64,000 nucleotides of DNA from Porphyra umbilicalis. Lineage: Eukaryota > Rhodophyta > Bangiophyceae > Bangiales > Bangiaceae. This document shows, piece by piece, positions 1 to 10,444 of the stretch; the first letter of the stretch is position 1; every line of letters starts with the position of its first letter. The position numbers were made by a program, and so were the translations under genes. The notes below the pieces were generated by a model. It worked only from the letters and a program-made list of their open reading frames with translations. It was not told the DNA's origin and ran no database searches. The stretch spans positions 62,001 to 126,000 of the forward strand of contig KV918847.1 in the NCBI GenBank assembly GCA_002049455.2, given 5' to 3'.

Positions 1-829
1 TGTCAAGGGATATGATCGAGGATAGTTTTTCTCACTCAGCGAGATCGATTCTGAGGGTTGGTCAGACGCGTTTTTGAGAAAAGCGTGTGACGATCCCAGG
101 ATCAGAGGAGGAAATGACGTGAACATCTCCCACCGTTGATCCTGGGGTCATCCCATAACTGAGAGAGGAACCGACCGGGGATTTTTCGCCAGGACATCCT
201 GCAAACTGATCCCGACGACCACCAGTCCTTTTCCTGAGGATGGTAGAGAGGATTGAGCTGTGAATCGGACGGAGACTGGATGACGGATAGTCCGCGAGAT
301 CAATCGGAGGACAGGGTGAAAGACTGTCGCCTGGATCAACTGGCAGAAGGGCCTGCGCTTCACCTCACAACGATCTCAGGTCTTTGCTCCACCCGAGAAT
401 GTATCTCACGAGCTCGGGCTCCTCGTAGCTCTCTTTGTGATGTACCGCTCCAGTCTCAGACGCCACCCACTGTGCTGTGCCGTACTACTCCGTGCTCCTG
501 CAGGTGACTGCAGCGACCCTGTGCCTGATCTACTCCGTTGGTATCGTCCAGTTGCGGTTTGCGGTGCGAGGAGCCCGCGTCCCGGGCACGCCATTCGCCT
601 TGAGCTCTGCTGTTCGTGCTGTCGCATCTCCAACGGTTGTGTAACGTGACCGTTCTGGGTGCGGGGCACTCGTCGTATTCGCAAGAGGCAGTGCCATCCC
701 TGCAGTCCTCTAGCGTGGGACCTCCTGCCCTACGACCCTGTGTTGTCCGCGCCAGGCCGTCACTTGCTTTTATATGTATGTGAGTTTCGTTGCTTGATAG
801 AGGCATTGGCTGTGGTTAAACCGAGCGCT
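1..829. other. Leader region, no gene recognised
   Basis: I see no convincing gene here. The stretch is rich in short GATC/GGATC words (for example around 94-150), which also recur near 15.6-15.8 kb. This could reflect subterminal repeats of one large element covering the left part of the window, but I could not match inverted ends. The reading frame of the following transposase is open back to an ATG at 659, so part of this stretch may be coding or 5' untranslated. Confidence 0.3.
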
Positions 830-3817
830 ATGAAGCGTCGCAGGCGAGGTCCTCGTGGATCTGCCTTCTTTAACTTTGCAGACGAGAACCTCCGGCACAT
901 GGAGTCGCAACTTGCCGCGAACGCCCCAGTTGCAAACACTGCTGATAAGGCAAACCCTGGAAGTAGCAGTGCGGGGCAGATTCAGCACTCTGCATGGAGC
1001 AGTCCGCTCCCAGCGGATGCTGTTCATGGTGAAGAAGACCCCTCCATGGCGTCAGAGTCTGATGATGATGGGATTCCGTCCGAAGATACGGACTTTTCCA
1101 GTGAAGAGGAAGTCTTAGCCGGGGAGTTTGCGTCTCGTCGTGAGTTCGTGTGCTTCACCTACCTCTTCGGGCGCGCCCGTGTTACTCTCAGACAGTATGA
1201 CATTATGCGAGAGGCCGAGAACTCGTTCGACCCTGAGGAAAAGTGGCCGTCGCGGTGGCGACTACAGCAGCTTCGCAATCACATGCTGAAGTCTGCTGCT
1301 CCGGTGCGAAAAGAGAGAACGACGCGCCAGCTTCCTTCTGGAAAGGGAAAAGCCCTGAGAAAGCTACCTGATGTATCTGTGTCATACCTTACGTTCTCTG
1401 AACACATCAAGAGGGACTTTGGGGATCCTGTGACGGCATCTCTGTTTCACAGTGACGGTGACGCGCGCATTGGAACAGTTGAGCGTCCCGCAGAGTTCTT
1501 CCAAACAGTGGCTGCCAGAGACCCCGCTCGCTACAACTTCAAGAATGCTTTCGTGTTCAACCGATACCGGTACGGCCTTGGATGCATCGCAGAGATCTTC
1601 TTGGATAGCAAGACCAAGTTTAAGGCCAAGTTGAAGAGCACCGCAATAGCTACTGATGGAGAAGTCACGATCTCACCGGCAACGTATGCCCATTCCCACG
1701 CACTTCGAGTTGGTGACTTGCTCACGTGTTTTGAGGTCCTTCCAGGCCTCCTTCTTCCGGAGCCCTGGAATTCATGCGTCTCAAGCCAGCGCAAAGTCAC
1801 GCTGAGGATGAGTAGAGCCGGTGAAGTTTTTGTTATCGACGTCTGGAGCGCACCCGGGCGCGAGAAAGACTCATGGACGGCTCTGACTGCTCTAATTCCC
1901 ATTGAGCTAGCTGAAGAGGCTCCGCTCGCCGACGATAACCTCGCCGGAAAGGACCCGTACACTATCTTCGTGTCACTATACGGTGACGAGTTCAGTGTCT
2001 ACAAGCGGAGACGTGGGAGCTTGGAGGGATACTACGGAGCGTACACGTCCCTGGCCCTTGCTGATCGTTCGTTTTCCGTTCGGCCTCTCTTCTATTTGCC
2101 ACCGGGAGCTTGCCCAGAAATATTGATTGCTCGCATCGTCGACGACATCATAAAACTGAGTAAGAATGGCTTGGTTGTCTACGACGCCTTCAAGCAAGAA
2201 GAAGTCGTGGTTCGAGCGTACTTGTCCCTTGCGGTGTTCGATTCCCCGATGGCTACAAAGTTCTCGAACTCTATCGGACCGAGTGGCACCGAGCACTGCA
2301 CAAGCTGCGACATTGTCCATCCAAAGACCACAAGCCACAGAAAGGAGCGCGCCGTGAGCAGCACCGAGTCATTTGACGTCCAGGACACCAGATATTCCAG
2401 AGTTCAGGAGCGCACGCGTGCGATCATGTCAGCCGTGAAAGGTTCAGTGGATCAGTTAGCAGACTCCTTGAGGGAAGCCCTCCTGTTGAATGGCGTGACA
2501 GACAGAGTTGGAAGCCAGTTGATGCGGTTACATGAAGCCCGGGGTCCCGGCAGCTTTGATATACACGAACACATCATCGTTGCTCCCTCACACCTTCTTT
2601 ACTACAACCTTGGGTCGCATCTCTTAATGGAAGCGTACGATGCACTCTCTGTGCAGCAGCGAGACAATTTTACGAAGGAAATGCGTCGCAGTGCAAAGCA
2701 TGTACCCACGCATACTATCCTTTCTTCGTTCGAGCCTGAAAAGATGGGTGGAACGACGTTGTCAATGTCGGACTACGCAGTGCTGATCACGGTGAGTCCC
2801 ACAGTTCTGCAGTACCTAGTACACACAAACACGACGTCTCCGCATGCGGTTGCTGCTCTCGGTGCTCTCAAAGCCCTGCGACAGTTCGCTGCTGCCCTGT
2901 TTTATCGTCCAACGATTTCAATTGACGGAGAGTCAGCCATGAGGGAGCGGCCAACCGTTGCTGACCTTCAGCTGCTTGGTGAGGGTCTCATGATTCAGCT
3001 GCGTCTACTGCTACCTTTTGACGGCAAGTGGGAGCGACCATCTGTTCATCGCGTGTTGGAGCTGCTCTATCGTACTCTTCCTCTAGCGCAGCTTGGGTCT
3101 GCAATATGCGAGCTCATATTTGAGAAGTTCCACCAACAAGCCAAGCGCGAAGTGGAACAGAGCAGCAACAGAAACTCTGCTGAGTACGCCATGCAGCGAT
3201 GGCGTGAAATAGAGACCTTGTCAAGGGCCCTTTCCATGCCTGCGGACCACAGCATTCCTCCTTCATGGCTGCTCGGAAAAAACGGAAAGCCATTGAAATC
3301 CGTTGTGTTTCACCAGCTTGCTCCTCAAAAGCGCTACATAGCTGCTACATTGAACACGTGGTGCCCTAGGACAGCGCTGCACGCGGTTTCGTCCACAACA
3401 GAGGAGTTCTGGCGATCCCACGCACCCAACGCGGCGGTCAAGTTCTGGCGGAAGGCCCGCCACCCGCAGCGGGCCCTCACAATACGAGAAGGTTCCACTG
3501 TGTCTATATCTAGCAGGGCGGAGACTTCCACGAGATTATCCGGCTCCTCTTCAGTCGGCGGCGAAGCCGTACACTTCGTCCGGGTTCAAACGATCGGGAC
3601 AATCGATGGCGATGTATACCTTGCATGTCTTGCTTGGAGAGAGCCAGAGACGGAGCCTTCCGTCTTGGGGCAGCCTGTAGTAGTCAGACGTGATGCTGCG
3701 GCCGGCGTCACTCTCGTACGAGCCGAAAGGGTCAGGAGGATGGCGTTCGTACTGCCGTGCGGGAACAAAGACTTCATGTTTAGTAAGAGGTCAGGCTTCA
3801 ATTTTAAGAGTGGTTGA
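830..3817 (+). CDS. Tnp2-like (CACTA/KDZ-related) DDE transposase
   Basis: Predicted DNA transposase of the Tnp2/KDZ group, which cuts and joins element ends in the nucleus. I start at the ATG at 830 because it begins a basic, nuclear-signal-like stretch (MKRRRRGPRGS). The frame is open to an earlier ATG at 659, which would add 57 unremarkable residues. An acidic Ser/Asp/Glu-rich stretch follows the N-terminus. Around residues 370-490 runs the block typical of plant Tnp2 proteins: a hydrophobic strand with Asp-Glu (SLYGDEFSVYKR), a long spacer, then a Cys-x2-Cys (CTSC) ending. Near residue 585 a Pro-Ser-His motif (APSHLLYYNLG) resembles the DPxHxxxLG motif of this group, but with Ala where Asp is usual. 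No in-frame stop interrupts its 995 codons, so this copy may be intact. It converges on the JmjC gene, 190 bp away. Family call good, exact superfamily uncertain. Confidence 0.72.
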   Translation: MKRRRRGPRGSAFFNFADENLRHMESQLAANAPVANTADKANPGSSSAGQIQHSAWSSPLPADAVHGEEDPSMASESDDDGIPSEDTDFSSEEEVLAGEFASRREFVCFTYLFGRARVTLRQYDIMREAENSFDPEEKWPSRWRLQQLRNHMLKSAAPVRKERTTRQLPSGKGKALRKLPDVSVSYLTFSEHIKRDFGDPVTASLFHSDGDARIGTVERPAEFFQTVAARDPARYNFKNAFVFNRYRYGLGCIAEIFLDSKTKFKAKLKSTAIATDGEVTISPATYAHSHALRVGDLLTCFEVLPGLLLPEPWNSCVSSQRKVTLRMSRAGEVFVIDVWSAPGREKDSWTALTALIPIELAEEAPLADDNLAGKDPYTIFVSLYGDEFSVYKRRRGSLEGYYGAYTSLALADRSFSVRPLFYLPPGACPEILIARIVDDIIKLSKNGLVVYDAFKQEEVVVRAYLSLAVFDSPMATKFSNSIGPSGTEHCTSCDIVHPKTTSHRKERAVSSTESFDVQDTRYSRVQERTRAIMSAVKGSVDQLADSLREALLLNGVTDRVGSQLMRLHEARGPGSFDIHEHIIVAPSHLLYYNLGSHLLMEAYDALSVQQRDNFTKEMRRSAKHVPTHTILSSFEPEKMGGTTLSMSDYAVLITVSPTVLQYLVHTNTTSPHAVAALGALKALRQFAAALFYRPTISIDGESAMRERPTVADLQLLGEGLMIQLRLLLPFDGKWERPSVHRVLELLYRTLPLAQLGSAICELIFEKFHQQAKREVEQSSNRNSAEYAMQRWREIETLSRALSMPADHSIPPSWLLGKNGKPLKSVVFHQLAPQKRYIAATLNTWCPRTALHAVSSTTEEFWRSHAPNAAVKFWRKARHPQRALTIREGSTVSISSRAETSTRLSGSSSVGGEAVHFVRVQTIGTIDGDVYLACLAWREPETEPSVLGQPVVVRRDAAAGVTLVRAERVRRMAFVLPCGNKDFMFSKRSGFNFKSG

Positions 3818-4008
3818 GCGTGCGGATGCGGCTGGAGTAGTGAGCCGGCTTGTTTTGCTGTAGATTTTGAAACAATGAGAGCCTATTTTACGTCGTGGCC
3901 ATCAAGTTAAACGCGGGCACGACAGCCAACAAAGAACGGCCAAACTACACATCGTCACTTGAAAAGAAGCAGAATAGTATAAAGTACTCACATGCATACG
4001 CAGCTCAC

Positions 4009-7000
4009 TCATGCCCTTCCTCCGCTGCCGTTGCCACCCATCATCTTGAGCTTCTCGATCAGTAAGTACGTGCGGCCGTTGGGAAGCCGCTGTACAACCA
4101 GAGGAGCGTGACACCCGAGAAGACCAGGTTCCCCGTCATACTGTGCCGCTTGGTAGTGGGACTCGTCGTACTTCGACGGCGCGCAGCGCCAACAGCAGAT
4201 TGGGGCCCGCGGTCCCGCTCCCGCTCCCAGCTGCTCAATGCACGTCGGGCACACAACGACAGAGAGCCAGGTGACAATCCCACAGTGTGGGCACGCAGCA
4301 CCGTCCCCTGAGAAGTCTGTGCCCGCGCCCTCCTTCTCCTCAGGGAGCGCAAAGGGCTCTCCCGATGGTTTGATGGCATTTTCGACGATAAAACGTCGCA
4401 CAGGCTGGGGAGCCTGGTCAAAGTCCACCGCCGACGGCTTCTTGCCACTCCAGGCTGGACTCGCTTCCGTATTCATGTACGAGAGGACGGAGTCGAGGTA
4501 CTGGGACAGGTAGGACACCATGTCACCAAGGTCCCGCTGGAATTCTGTCGGCTCCAGGGCCTCATAGGCAATGGCGTCGTCAAACCACCATTTCCCATCA
4601 GCCAGCTTCAAGGCACTGAGCACCAGCAGCTTTTCAACAGGAATGAGCATCCCAAGCTTTCCGCGCCAGTGCATGGCGTGCTCAAGCGCATGCACGAGCC
4701 AGCCTGTGCACGCGAGGTTCACGGCCGAGGCCACATTAACCCCCGCGTTGAACCCGCTGTGAGGAACCCCGTAGCCTGTCACGACAAAGTCCCCAGGCAC
4801 CATTTTGTGGAAACCCACACGGACACCATGCGCGAGGAAGAAAGAGGCAGGCCATAAACTAGCCTTGAGCCCCAGGACCTGCCAGACGTCCCCTCCTGCG
4901 GCTGCGAGAACGACTGGATCCATGTGCTCAACCAAGACGCGTAACATACGAGGAACTTCGCTCTCGGCAATGAAGAACCACATTTTGCTAGCCCCGGACT
5001 GCAAGTACGAGACGGACTGTAGCAGGTGGTCCTCAACGTGCCAACTGAAGTGGGATCCGGTAGTGCCCATGTACAGAAGATTTGTGTTGATACCTTCGTA
5101 TGTGGCGGCGTTACCAAGCATGCTGTGATGGTTCAGAGTTCGGGGGCTCTCGAAGCGTTCTGATGGGGGGAATGGAACAGCTTTCGCAGTGCAGGCGGGG
5201 TCGCCCAGACTCCTACCACACCCATCTTCATTTGACGGCGTTAGGTCCGAGACGTAGTACACATCGACTGGTTTGGGCTTTCCAGGACCCATTACCTTCG
5301 TCTCGTGGCCACCAGATGTCCTTCCTCTCACCCACGTCACGGTTGGATCATTGACACAGGCGAGGAACTGCGGCACACCAAACTCATGGTACTGTTCTAG
5401 AAGGGCGGCTTTACTGTCCCTGATCTTCTTCTTGAGATCGTCAGCCAAGAGCCACTTCTCCCGCTCGGGTGGTAGCTGAGCCCGCAGCTCGCCCCGCTTC
5501 ACAGTGGGGTCGGGATCAGGGCTACGGGAAAAGACATCGCTCACAATTGTAGGGTACTGAGGAAAGGTTTGAACCCGTACTCTGACCGGCACCCCCACCT
5601 TCCGCTTCGGCGCGACACATGACGCGGGTCGAATCTTGGGATCTTTGATTCGGAACACGTGCGCACCATATGTCCTGATTGACGCGGCATGCGATCGAAT
5701 TACACCGAGCAAGCCCATTTCGGGAACAGAACTTACACATGATATTCGAATCGTGTGAAAATCCAAATTTTGTCGCTGTAAAGGGGTTGGCCCCTTGCCG
5801 GGTGTATCATATCGCGCCCTTGGCGGATGCCTGGGATCGTCCACGAGATCGACGCCCTCACACCCCGCATGAGCCCTTCCAACATCCTCGGCACCGAGCG
5901 CCGGCTCATTAACCACCACATGTCGGCTGCGCGACGTTTGGTGGGTCTCGCCACAAGAGGTACTGACACAGGCGGCCCCGAGGTCCGGATGGCCAGCTTT
6001 TCTCGCATCAATGTGGCCCGAGTGGAGGCGGGCGTCGTGTTGAGAGTCAGCCGCTGTGCGGTCCCGTGACGGCGGTGAAGCAGGAGGGGCTGATGGAGGC
6101 GATGAGGGAGGAATGCCAGCGAGAATTTTCAGATCAGCAGAGTCCGAGCTGTTCCAAACACTGCTGCCACGCGAGGCTATGCTGCCGTCGACTTGTCCAG
6201 AACAGACATCAAGTCGGGCGGAGAAACCCCCACCGACACCCTCGGCATGTCGCTCCCCGACACCAGAAAACACCATCTCAAAGGCCACGCCGAGATCCCG
6301 CCCTTCCCACTCAGCGGCGTGCTGAAGGCGCTCACACGCGGAGCCAGCACCGCTTGTTACTCGAGCAGGATCACCACGGGCGCCAACGCGAACTGCCCCA
6401 CCAGCAGCCCCACCAGCACCAGCACGAGCACCGAGGCGCCCTCTGCCTTGGCCCCCACCCTCAGCGCCGCCAGCACGCCGGTCTTGAAGACCGCGGGCGC
6501 CACCGCGACGCTCATCACGACCACCTCCCCCAGCACCGTTGTCATCGATGTCGCCGCCGCCGTCGCCACTTTGGCGGATATCGGCGGCGGCACCAGTGGG
6601 TGTATTTCCAACATGGTCATCATGGCGACCATCACGAACAGCTCCACCAGCAACCCCACCAGCACCAGCACGACCACCGAGGCGCCCTCCACCTTGGTCT
6701 CCACCATCAGCACCACCTGCACGCCCGTCTTGGCGACCGGCACCGAGGCGCCCTCTACCTTGGCCCCCACCCTCAGCGCCGCCGGCATGCCGGTCTTGAC
6801 GACCGCGGGCGCCACCGCGACGCTCATCCCGACCATCTCCCCCGGCGCCGTCGTCGTCGTTGTCGCCGCCGCCGTCGCCACCTCGGCGGATATCGGCGGC
6901 GGCACCAGTGGGTGTATTTCCAACATGGTCATCATGGCGACCATCACGAACAGCTCCACCAGCAGCCCCACCAGCACCAGCACGACCACCGAGGCGCCCT

Positions 7001-9921
7001 CCACCTTGGTCTCCACCCTCAACACGGCCAGCACGCCCGTCTTGGCGACCGGCACCGAGGCGCCCTCTAACTTGGCCCCCGCCCTCAGCGCCGCCGGCAT
7101 GCCGGTCTTGACGACCGCGGGCGCCACCGCGGCGCTCATCACGACCACATCCCCCGGCGCCGTCGTCATCGATGTCGCCGCCGCCGTCACCACCTGTGCG
7201 CTCGTCCGCGGCGGCACCATAGCCAATCATAGAAGCATCGCCTCCACGGGCGCGACGACGTTCAGGTGCAGCGGCAGCATCAGCTGCACCACCACCACCA
7301 GCACGCAAACGCTCCCCGCCTCGGCGCTCTTCGTCAGCGCCCGAGTCACGACCGTCATGATGACCATCGTCCCCACCGCGACGCCGACCGCGATGCTCCC
7401 CCGCAGCGCAATTGTCATCGTGGGCGTCGCCGCCGTCGCCACCTTGGTGCTCACCGGCGGCGGCGCCATCGCGCGTAACTGCAGCATTGTCATCAGGAGC
7501 GCGACCCCGTGTAGCACCAACAAATGCTCTAACAACAGCACCACCACGAGCACCGAGGCGATCTCCATCTCTTCGCCCACCCTCACCGCCGTCACCACGA
7601 CCTTGGTGATTACTGCGGTCACCACCGTGGCGTCCACCGCGATCATGCCGCAGGGCGCTTTCTTCGTCGTGGGCGCCGGCGCCGTGACGACCTTGGCGCT
7701 CGTCTGCGGCGGCGCGATTGAGTCTAACCGGAACATGTCCATCCCGGGCGCGTCCGCTTGCAACGTCATGAACATCTCCGTCTTCGCCGCGGTGGTGCCC
7801 AGTCGCGACGGCGCCGTGCAGGCAGTCTGCACCGTGGGCACCGTCGGCACTGTCGTGCTCACCCCCGGCACGGCGTCGCTCGTCACCGGAGCTGCTTCGA
7901 CTGCTGCCCTCTAGTCTGCGCATGTCACTGCCGCCGCTACGGCTGCCTCGTGCGCTGCCCTGAGAGCGGCTCCCGTTCCCTCCGCCACTCCGACCAAAGC
8001 CGCCTCTGCCACTCCCACCAAAGCCGTCTCGCCCACCCGCCCCCCCATCCTCGCTGTCGTGGTACTCCATGGTATGGGTGCTCGCCGACTCGTCCTCAGA
8101 TAGCTCCCGTCCATTCATGAGCTCCTCAGCTGGCTCGTCCTCATCGAAAGAGTCATTGCCCGGGCGATGGGCTTCCACGACGCGTCGCACGAGGCCGCGA
8201 AGGCGTCGAGGTGCGTGCGCCTTGCCACAGCCACGCCCACGATGGTTGCGCAACAGGGCACGGGCAGCGCCGGGCGTGGCGGACTGAAGAAGCGTGAAGA
8301 ACGAGAGTAGTCTCTCGGCCGAGTCGTTGTGGTTGCCTCCGCTGGTCTGGATGACATCTACCGGCGCCAGCCGCCGCAGGGTCTCCACCACCCTCGTGAG
8401 CGTCCCAGGCGAGTTGGAAGTCCGCAGAATCGTCCGGCAGATCGTTGTTGCCAGCACGATGAACAGCTGGTCCACCACCCGCTCGTCCCAGCCACCTGTA
8501 CCCATTCCCACCGAAGACGTGTTGACCACGACAAGCGCCGAGTCGCGGTCTGCCGCCCCCACGAGCGCCCTACCGTGTCTCTCCGCCTCAACAACCACCT
8601 GGACCATGTGGTCCAGGGACCGCACGACAATGCCCCACCAAAGCCGGCCAGAACGCACAGGTATCAAGACTGTTCCCGCGCTGAACACCAACCTCTGGCG
8701 CACTACGTGACAAGCCCGGTCCATCAGAGCCCGGTCACCACCCCCAGCTGCGGAAACATCTGCAGCGTCTAATGACGTCAGCACTCGCAGACCACCGAAT
8801 CGACCCTCACTCCCATGCCGATGCAGCAACCACAGCAACATACCGTCAAAGATGCGAGGCGACAGGGGGGATCCATCGGCGAGCGACGACATATCACCGG
8901 AAAAGAGCTCGACATGACGAGTGGCCCCACGTGGGAACAGAAGCCGAGGGCCGATGGGGCGAGGTGGGGGCAGCAGCCGTGTGCTCACCTTCCGTGAGCG
9001 CGCCACAGAAGGGGGTTCGGGTCGCGCACGTCCTGCAGCTGCAGGCACCCAACGCATCTCACGGCGGTCTTCCTCCTCGGAAGCACACTCCCGGAAGCGC
9101 TTGTGCGGAGGGGAGGGGGAGCGCGCCACGGGCGACCGATGGCCTGCAGAGGAGAGCTCGGCAGGAGGTGGAGCAGGGTAGCGCACTGCTGCGGCCGTCG
9201 GGGGAGCGGAGCGTGGTGAGGGTTGGCAAGCGCCGCTGCACGCGTGTGCCTCCAGGGCACCTTGGACGAGGCGCGCGGCCGTGTCAACCGGGCTGACCAT
9301 CGAGCCGTTACCGCCTTGCAATATCCTTACAGTGGACACCAGCAGCGAATCAAAAGCCTTCGCATCGCCACATCCCCCCGGGCAATTGCGCATTGCGCGC
9401 AATTGACGTGGGCTCGGAAGGAATCTCGGCCCAGCAATGCCCAGCACCGTTAAAACCATTCGACCTTGGGCCAGCGAGAATCCCCCAGTTTGACCAACCA
9501 GCGACCGCCGAGCGTCGTTGAAGATCGCCACCAGCGATTCCAAGCTTGGGGCCGCTCCCTCGGGTCCGAGGGAGCGCGGATCAGCGCCCTGAGCACCGTG
9601 CATTGAGGCTCGATCCGACCCCGGCCCTTTTCGACGCGCATCTCGAGGGCCGTCGTCGCCATCCAGCATTGCGATTGCCGCTCCAGGCGGCACAACACTT
9701 GGTTGATGGCCTGGCCCGTCGTGAGCCACGCAGTGGCGGCTTCGCCCGAGTCCGCCTGCGCTGGCCGGGATCTCGAGCTCGGAGCGCGCGCGCGACGCGG
9801 TACCAGGAGTGTTGTCGAGCGCAGATCCGCAATCGGCCGCATCGCCCAAGGGCCGGTAAGGCCCATCGTCATTGTTGGCATGGCCACGTTGCTTGGCACC
9901 GCAACTGGCGAGCGACTGCAC
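4009..9921 (-). CDS. JmjN/JmjC-domain protein, putative Fe(II)/2-oxoglutarate histone demethylase
   Basis: The last ~600 codons encode a JmjN-like segment (around residues 1395-1435, with a conserved YG) and a JmjC domain (about 1585-1760). Visible catalytic residues are His1628 and Glu1630 (HVE), His1721 (PHSGFNAG) and the 2-oxoglutarate-binding Lys in GASKMWFFI. By family knowledge this predicts an active lysine demethylase acting on chromatin. Downstream is a Cys cluster (CPHC, CPTC, CCWRC) like the C-terminal zinc module of such enzymes. The frame is open for 1970 codons, but the upstream ~1350 codons are Gly/Asp/Arg-rich repeats and a degenerate Ulp1-like part. A good acceptor (TTTACAG, near 5772-5779 on this strand) could start the true JmjC exon. 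The fused protein is therefore unproven, while the JmjC part is firm. A second minus-strand ORF (10238-9450) with an Ala-rich helix may hold an upstream exon. Confidence 0.7.
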   Translation of the reverse strand: MQSLASCGAKQRGHANNDDGPYRPLGDAADCGSALDNTPGTASRARSELEIPASAGGLGRSRHCVAHDGPGHQPSVVPPGAAIAMLDGDDGPRDARRKGPGSDRASMHGAQGADPRSLGPEGAAPSLESLVAIFNDARRSLVGQTGGFSLAQGRMVLTVLGIAGPRFLPSPRQLRAMRNCPGGCGDAKAFDSLLVSTVRILQGGNGSMVSPVDTAARLVQGALEAHACSGACQPSPRSAPPTAAAVRYPAPPPAELSSAGHRSPVARSPSPPHKRFRECASEEEDRREMRWVPAAAGRARPEPPSVARSRKVSTRLLPPPRPIGPRLLFPRGATRHVELFSGDMSSLADGSPLSPRIFDGMLLWLLHRHGSEGRFGGLRVLTSLDAADVSAAGGGDRALMDRACHVVRQRLVFSAGTVLIPVRSGRLWWGIVVRSLDHMVQVVVEAERHGRALVGAADRDSALVVVNTSSVGMGTGGWDERVVDQLFIVLATTICRTILRTSNSPGTLTRVVETLRRLAPVDVIQTSGGNHNDSAERLLSFFTLLQSATPGAARALLRNHRGRGCGKAHAPRRLRGLVRRVVEAHRPGNDSFDEDEPAEELMNGRELSEDESASTHTMEYHDSEDGGAGGRDGFGGSGRGGFGRSGGGNGSRSQGSARGSRSGGSDMRRLEGSSRSSSGDERRRAGGEHDSADGAHGADCLHGAVATGHHRGEDGDVHDVASGRARDGHVPVRLNRAAADERQGRHGAGAHDEESALRHDRGGRHGGDRSNHQGRGDGGEGGRRDGDRLGARGGAVVRAFVGATRGRAPDDNAAVTRDGAAAGEHQGGDGGDAHDDNCAAGEHRGRRRGGDDGHHDGRDSGADEERRGGERLRAGGGGAADAAAAPERRRARGGDASMIGYGAAADERTGGDGGGDIDDDGAGGCGRDERRGGARGRQDRHAGGAEGGGQVRGRLGAGRQDGRAGRVEGGDQGGGRLGGRAGAGGAAGGAVRDGRHDDHVGNTPTGAAADIRRGGDGGGDNDDDGAGGDGRDERRGGARGRQDRHAGGAEGGGQGRGRLGAGRQDGRAGGADGGDQGGGRLGGRAGAGGVAGGAVRDGRHDDHVGNTPTGAAADIRQSGDGGGDIDDNGAGGGGRDERRGGARGLQDRRAGGAEGGGQGRGRLGARAGAGGAAGGAVRVGARGDPARVTSGAGSACERLQHAAEWEGRDLGVAFEMVFSGVGERHAEGVGGGFSARLDVCSGQVDGSIASRGSSVWNSSDSADLKILAGIPPSSPPSAPPASPPSRDRTAADSQHDARLHSGHIDARKAGHPDLGAACVSTSCGETHQTSRSRHVVVNEPALGAEDVGRAHAGCEGVDLVDDPRHPPRARYDTPGKGPTPLQRQNLDFHTIRISCVSSVPEMGLLGVIRSHAASIRTYGAHVFRIKDPKIRPASCVAPKRKVGVPVRVRVQTFPQYPTIVSDVFSRSPDPDPTVKRGELRAQLPPEREKWLLADDLKKKIRDSKAALLEQYHEFGVPQFLACVNDPTVTWVRGRTSGGHETKVMGPGKPKPVDVYYVSDLTPSNEDGCGRSLGDPACTAKAVPFPPSERFESPRTLNHHSMLGNAATYEGINTNLLYMGTTGSHFSWHVEDHLLQSVSYLQSGASKMWFFIAESEVPRMLRVLVEHMDPVVLAAAGGDVWQVLGLKASLWPASFFLAHGVRVGFHKMVPGDFVVTGYGVPHSGFNAGVNVASAVNLACTGWLVHALEHAMHWRGKLGMLIPVEKLLVLSALKLADGKWWFDDAIAYEALEPTEFQRDLGDMVSYLSQYLDSVLSYMNTEASPAWSGKKPSAVDFDQAPQPVRRFIVENAIKPSGEPFALPEEKEGAGTDFSGDGAACPHCGIVTWLSVVVCPTCIEQLGAGAGPRAPICCWRCAPSKYDESHYQAAQYDGEPGLLGCHAPLVVQRLPNGRTYLLIEKLKMMGGNGSGGRA
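6357..7226. repeat. 312-bp imperfect tandem repeats inside the JmjC ORF
   Basis: The word ggatatcggcggcggcacc recurs at 6576 and 6888, a spacing of 312 bp (104 codons), with a more diverged unit after it. The repeats keep all frames open and, in the JmjC frame, encode Gly/Asp/Arg-rich blocks. The plus-strand frame gives a Thr/Ala-rich ORF (6193-7914) that I regard as a shadow. Confidence 0.7.
8230..8880 (-). other. Degenerate Ulp1/C48-like segment within the JmjC ORF
   Basis: The translated segment has the order of a C48 (SUMO protease) domain. It opens with an N-terminal helix (SPRIFDGMLLWLLHRHG). Next comes the core strand TVLIPVRSGRLWWGIVV, where families usually have IPV...HW. An Asp-rich middle follows, and the segment ends in NDSAERLLSFF, where NDCGVF is usual. 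The catalytic His would be Trp and the Cys would be Ser, so if homologous it is a non-catalytic fold. The similarity is by eye only. Confidence 0.3.
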
Positions 9922-10444
9922 GGCGACCGGCCGAGAAATCGGCCGGGCGCAGCTCTCCGCGCAAGCTCCTCGGCGCGCTGCGCGGCCCGAGCTGCCGCCA
10001 GTATCTGCGCCGCATGACGGGCGGCCACCGCGGCCTCGGCCTGGAGGGCTTGCGCCGGGGTCAGAGCGCCACGCCTGGACCGAGTAGCACGGCGCCGATT
10101 GCTGCGCAGCCGGCTGTCGCTCGGATCTGGACAGTCCTGAGCGCGACCGCTACGGTCTGCTTGACCACTGCCACCGACTGTCCACGCATCGTCGGCGCCG
10201 TGCATCGTGGAAGCCACCGGGGACAGCGAACACCTCACAGGCTCTGGGGCACACAGCCACGGGTGGCAGTGGCGACCTTTAAAAGAATTTCACAAGGCTC
10301 CCGCCACACACTGGGGTGGGGATGCAAAACCAGCCTCTTGGGGAGCCCCCCCCCGGTCAGGGAGCTGCCGATCTCACGAGAGAACTGACACAGCGGACCA
10401 AGAGCAAGGCTCGAGCGTAACAAATTCGGACGTGGCCAGCAACA

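Noticed and set aside
6193-7914. 573-codon Thr/Ala-rich plus-strand ORF resembling a secreted mucin
   Set aside because: It lies antisense to the longer frame that ends in a genuine JmjC domain, and it is explained by the same repeats.
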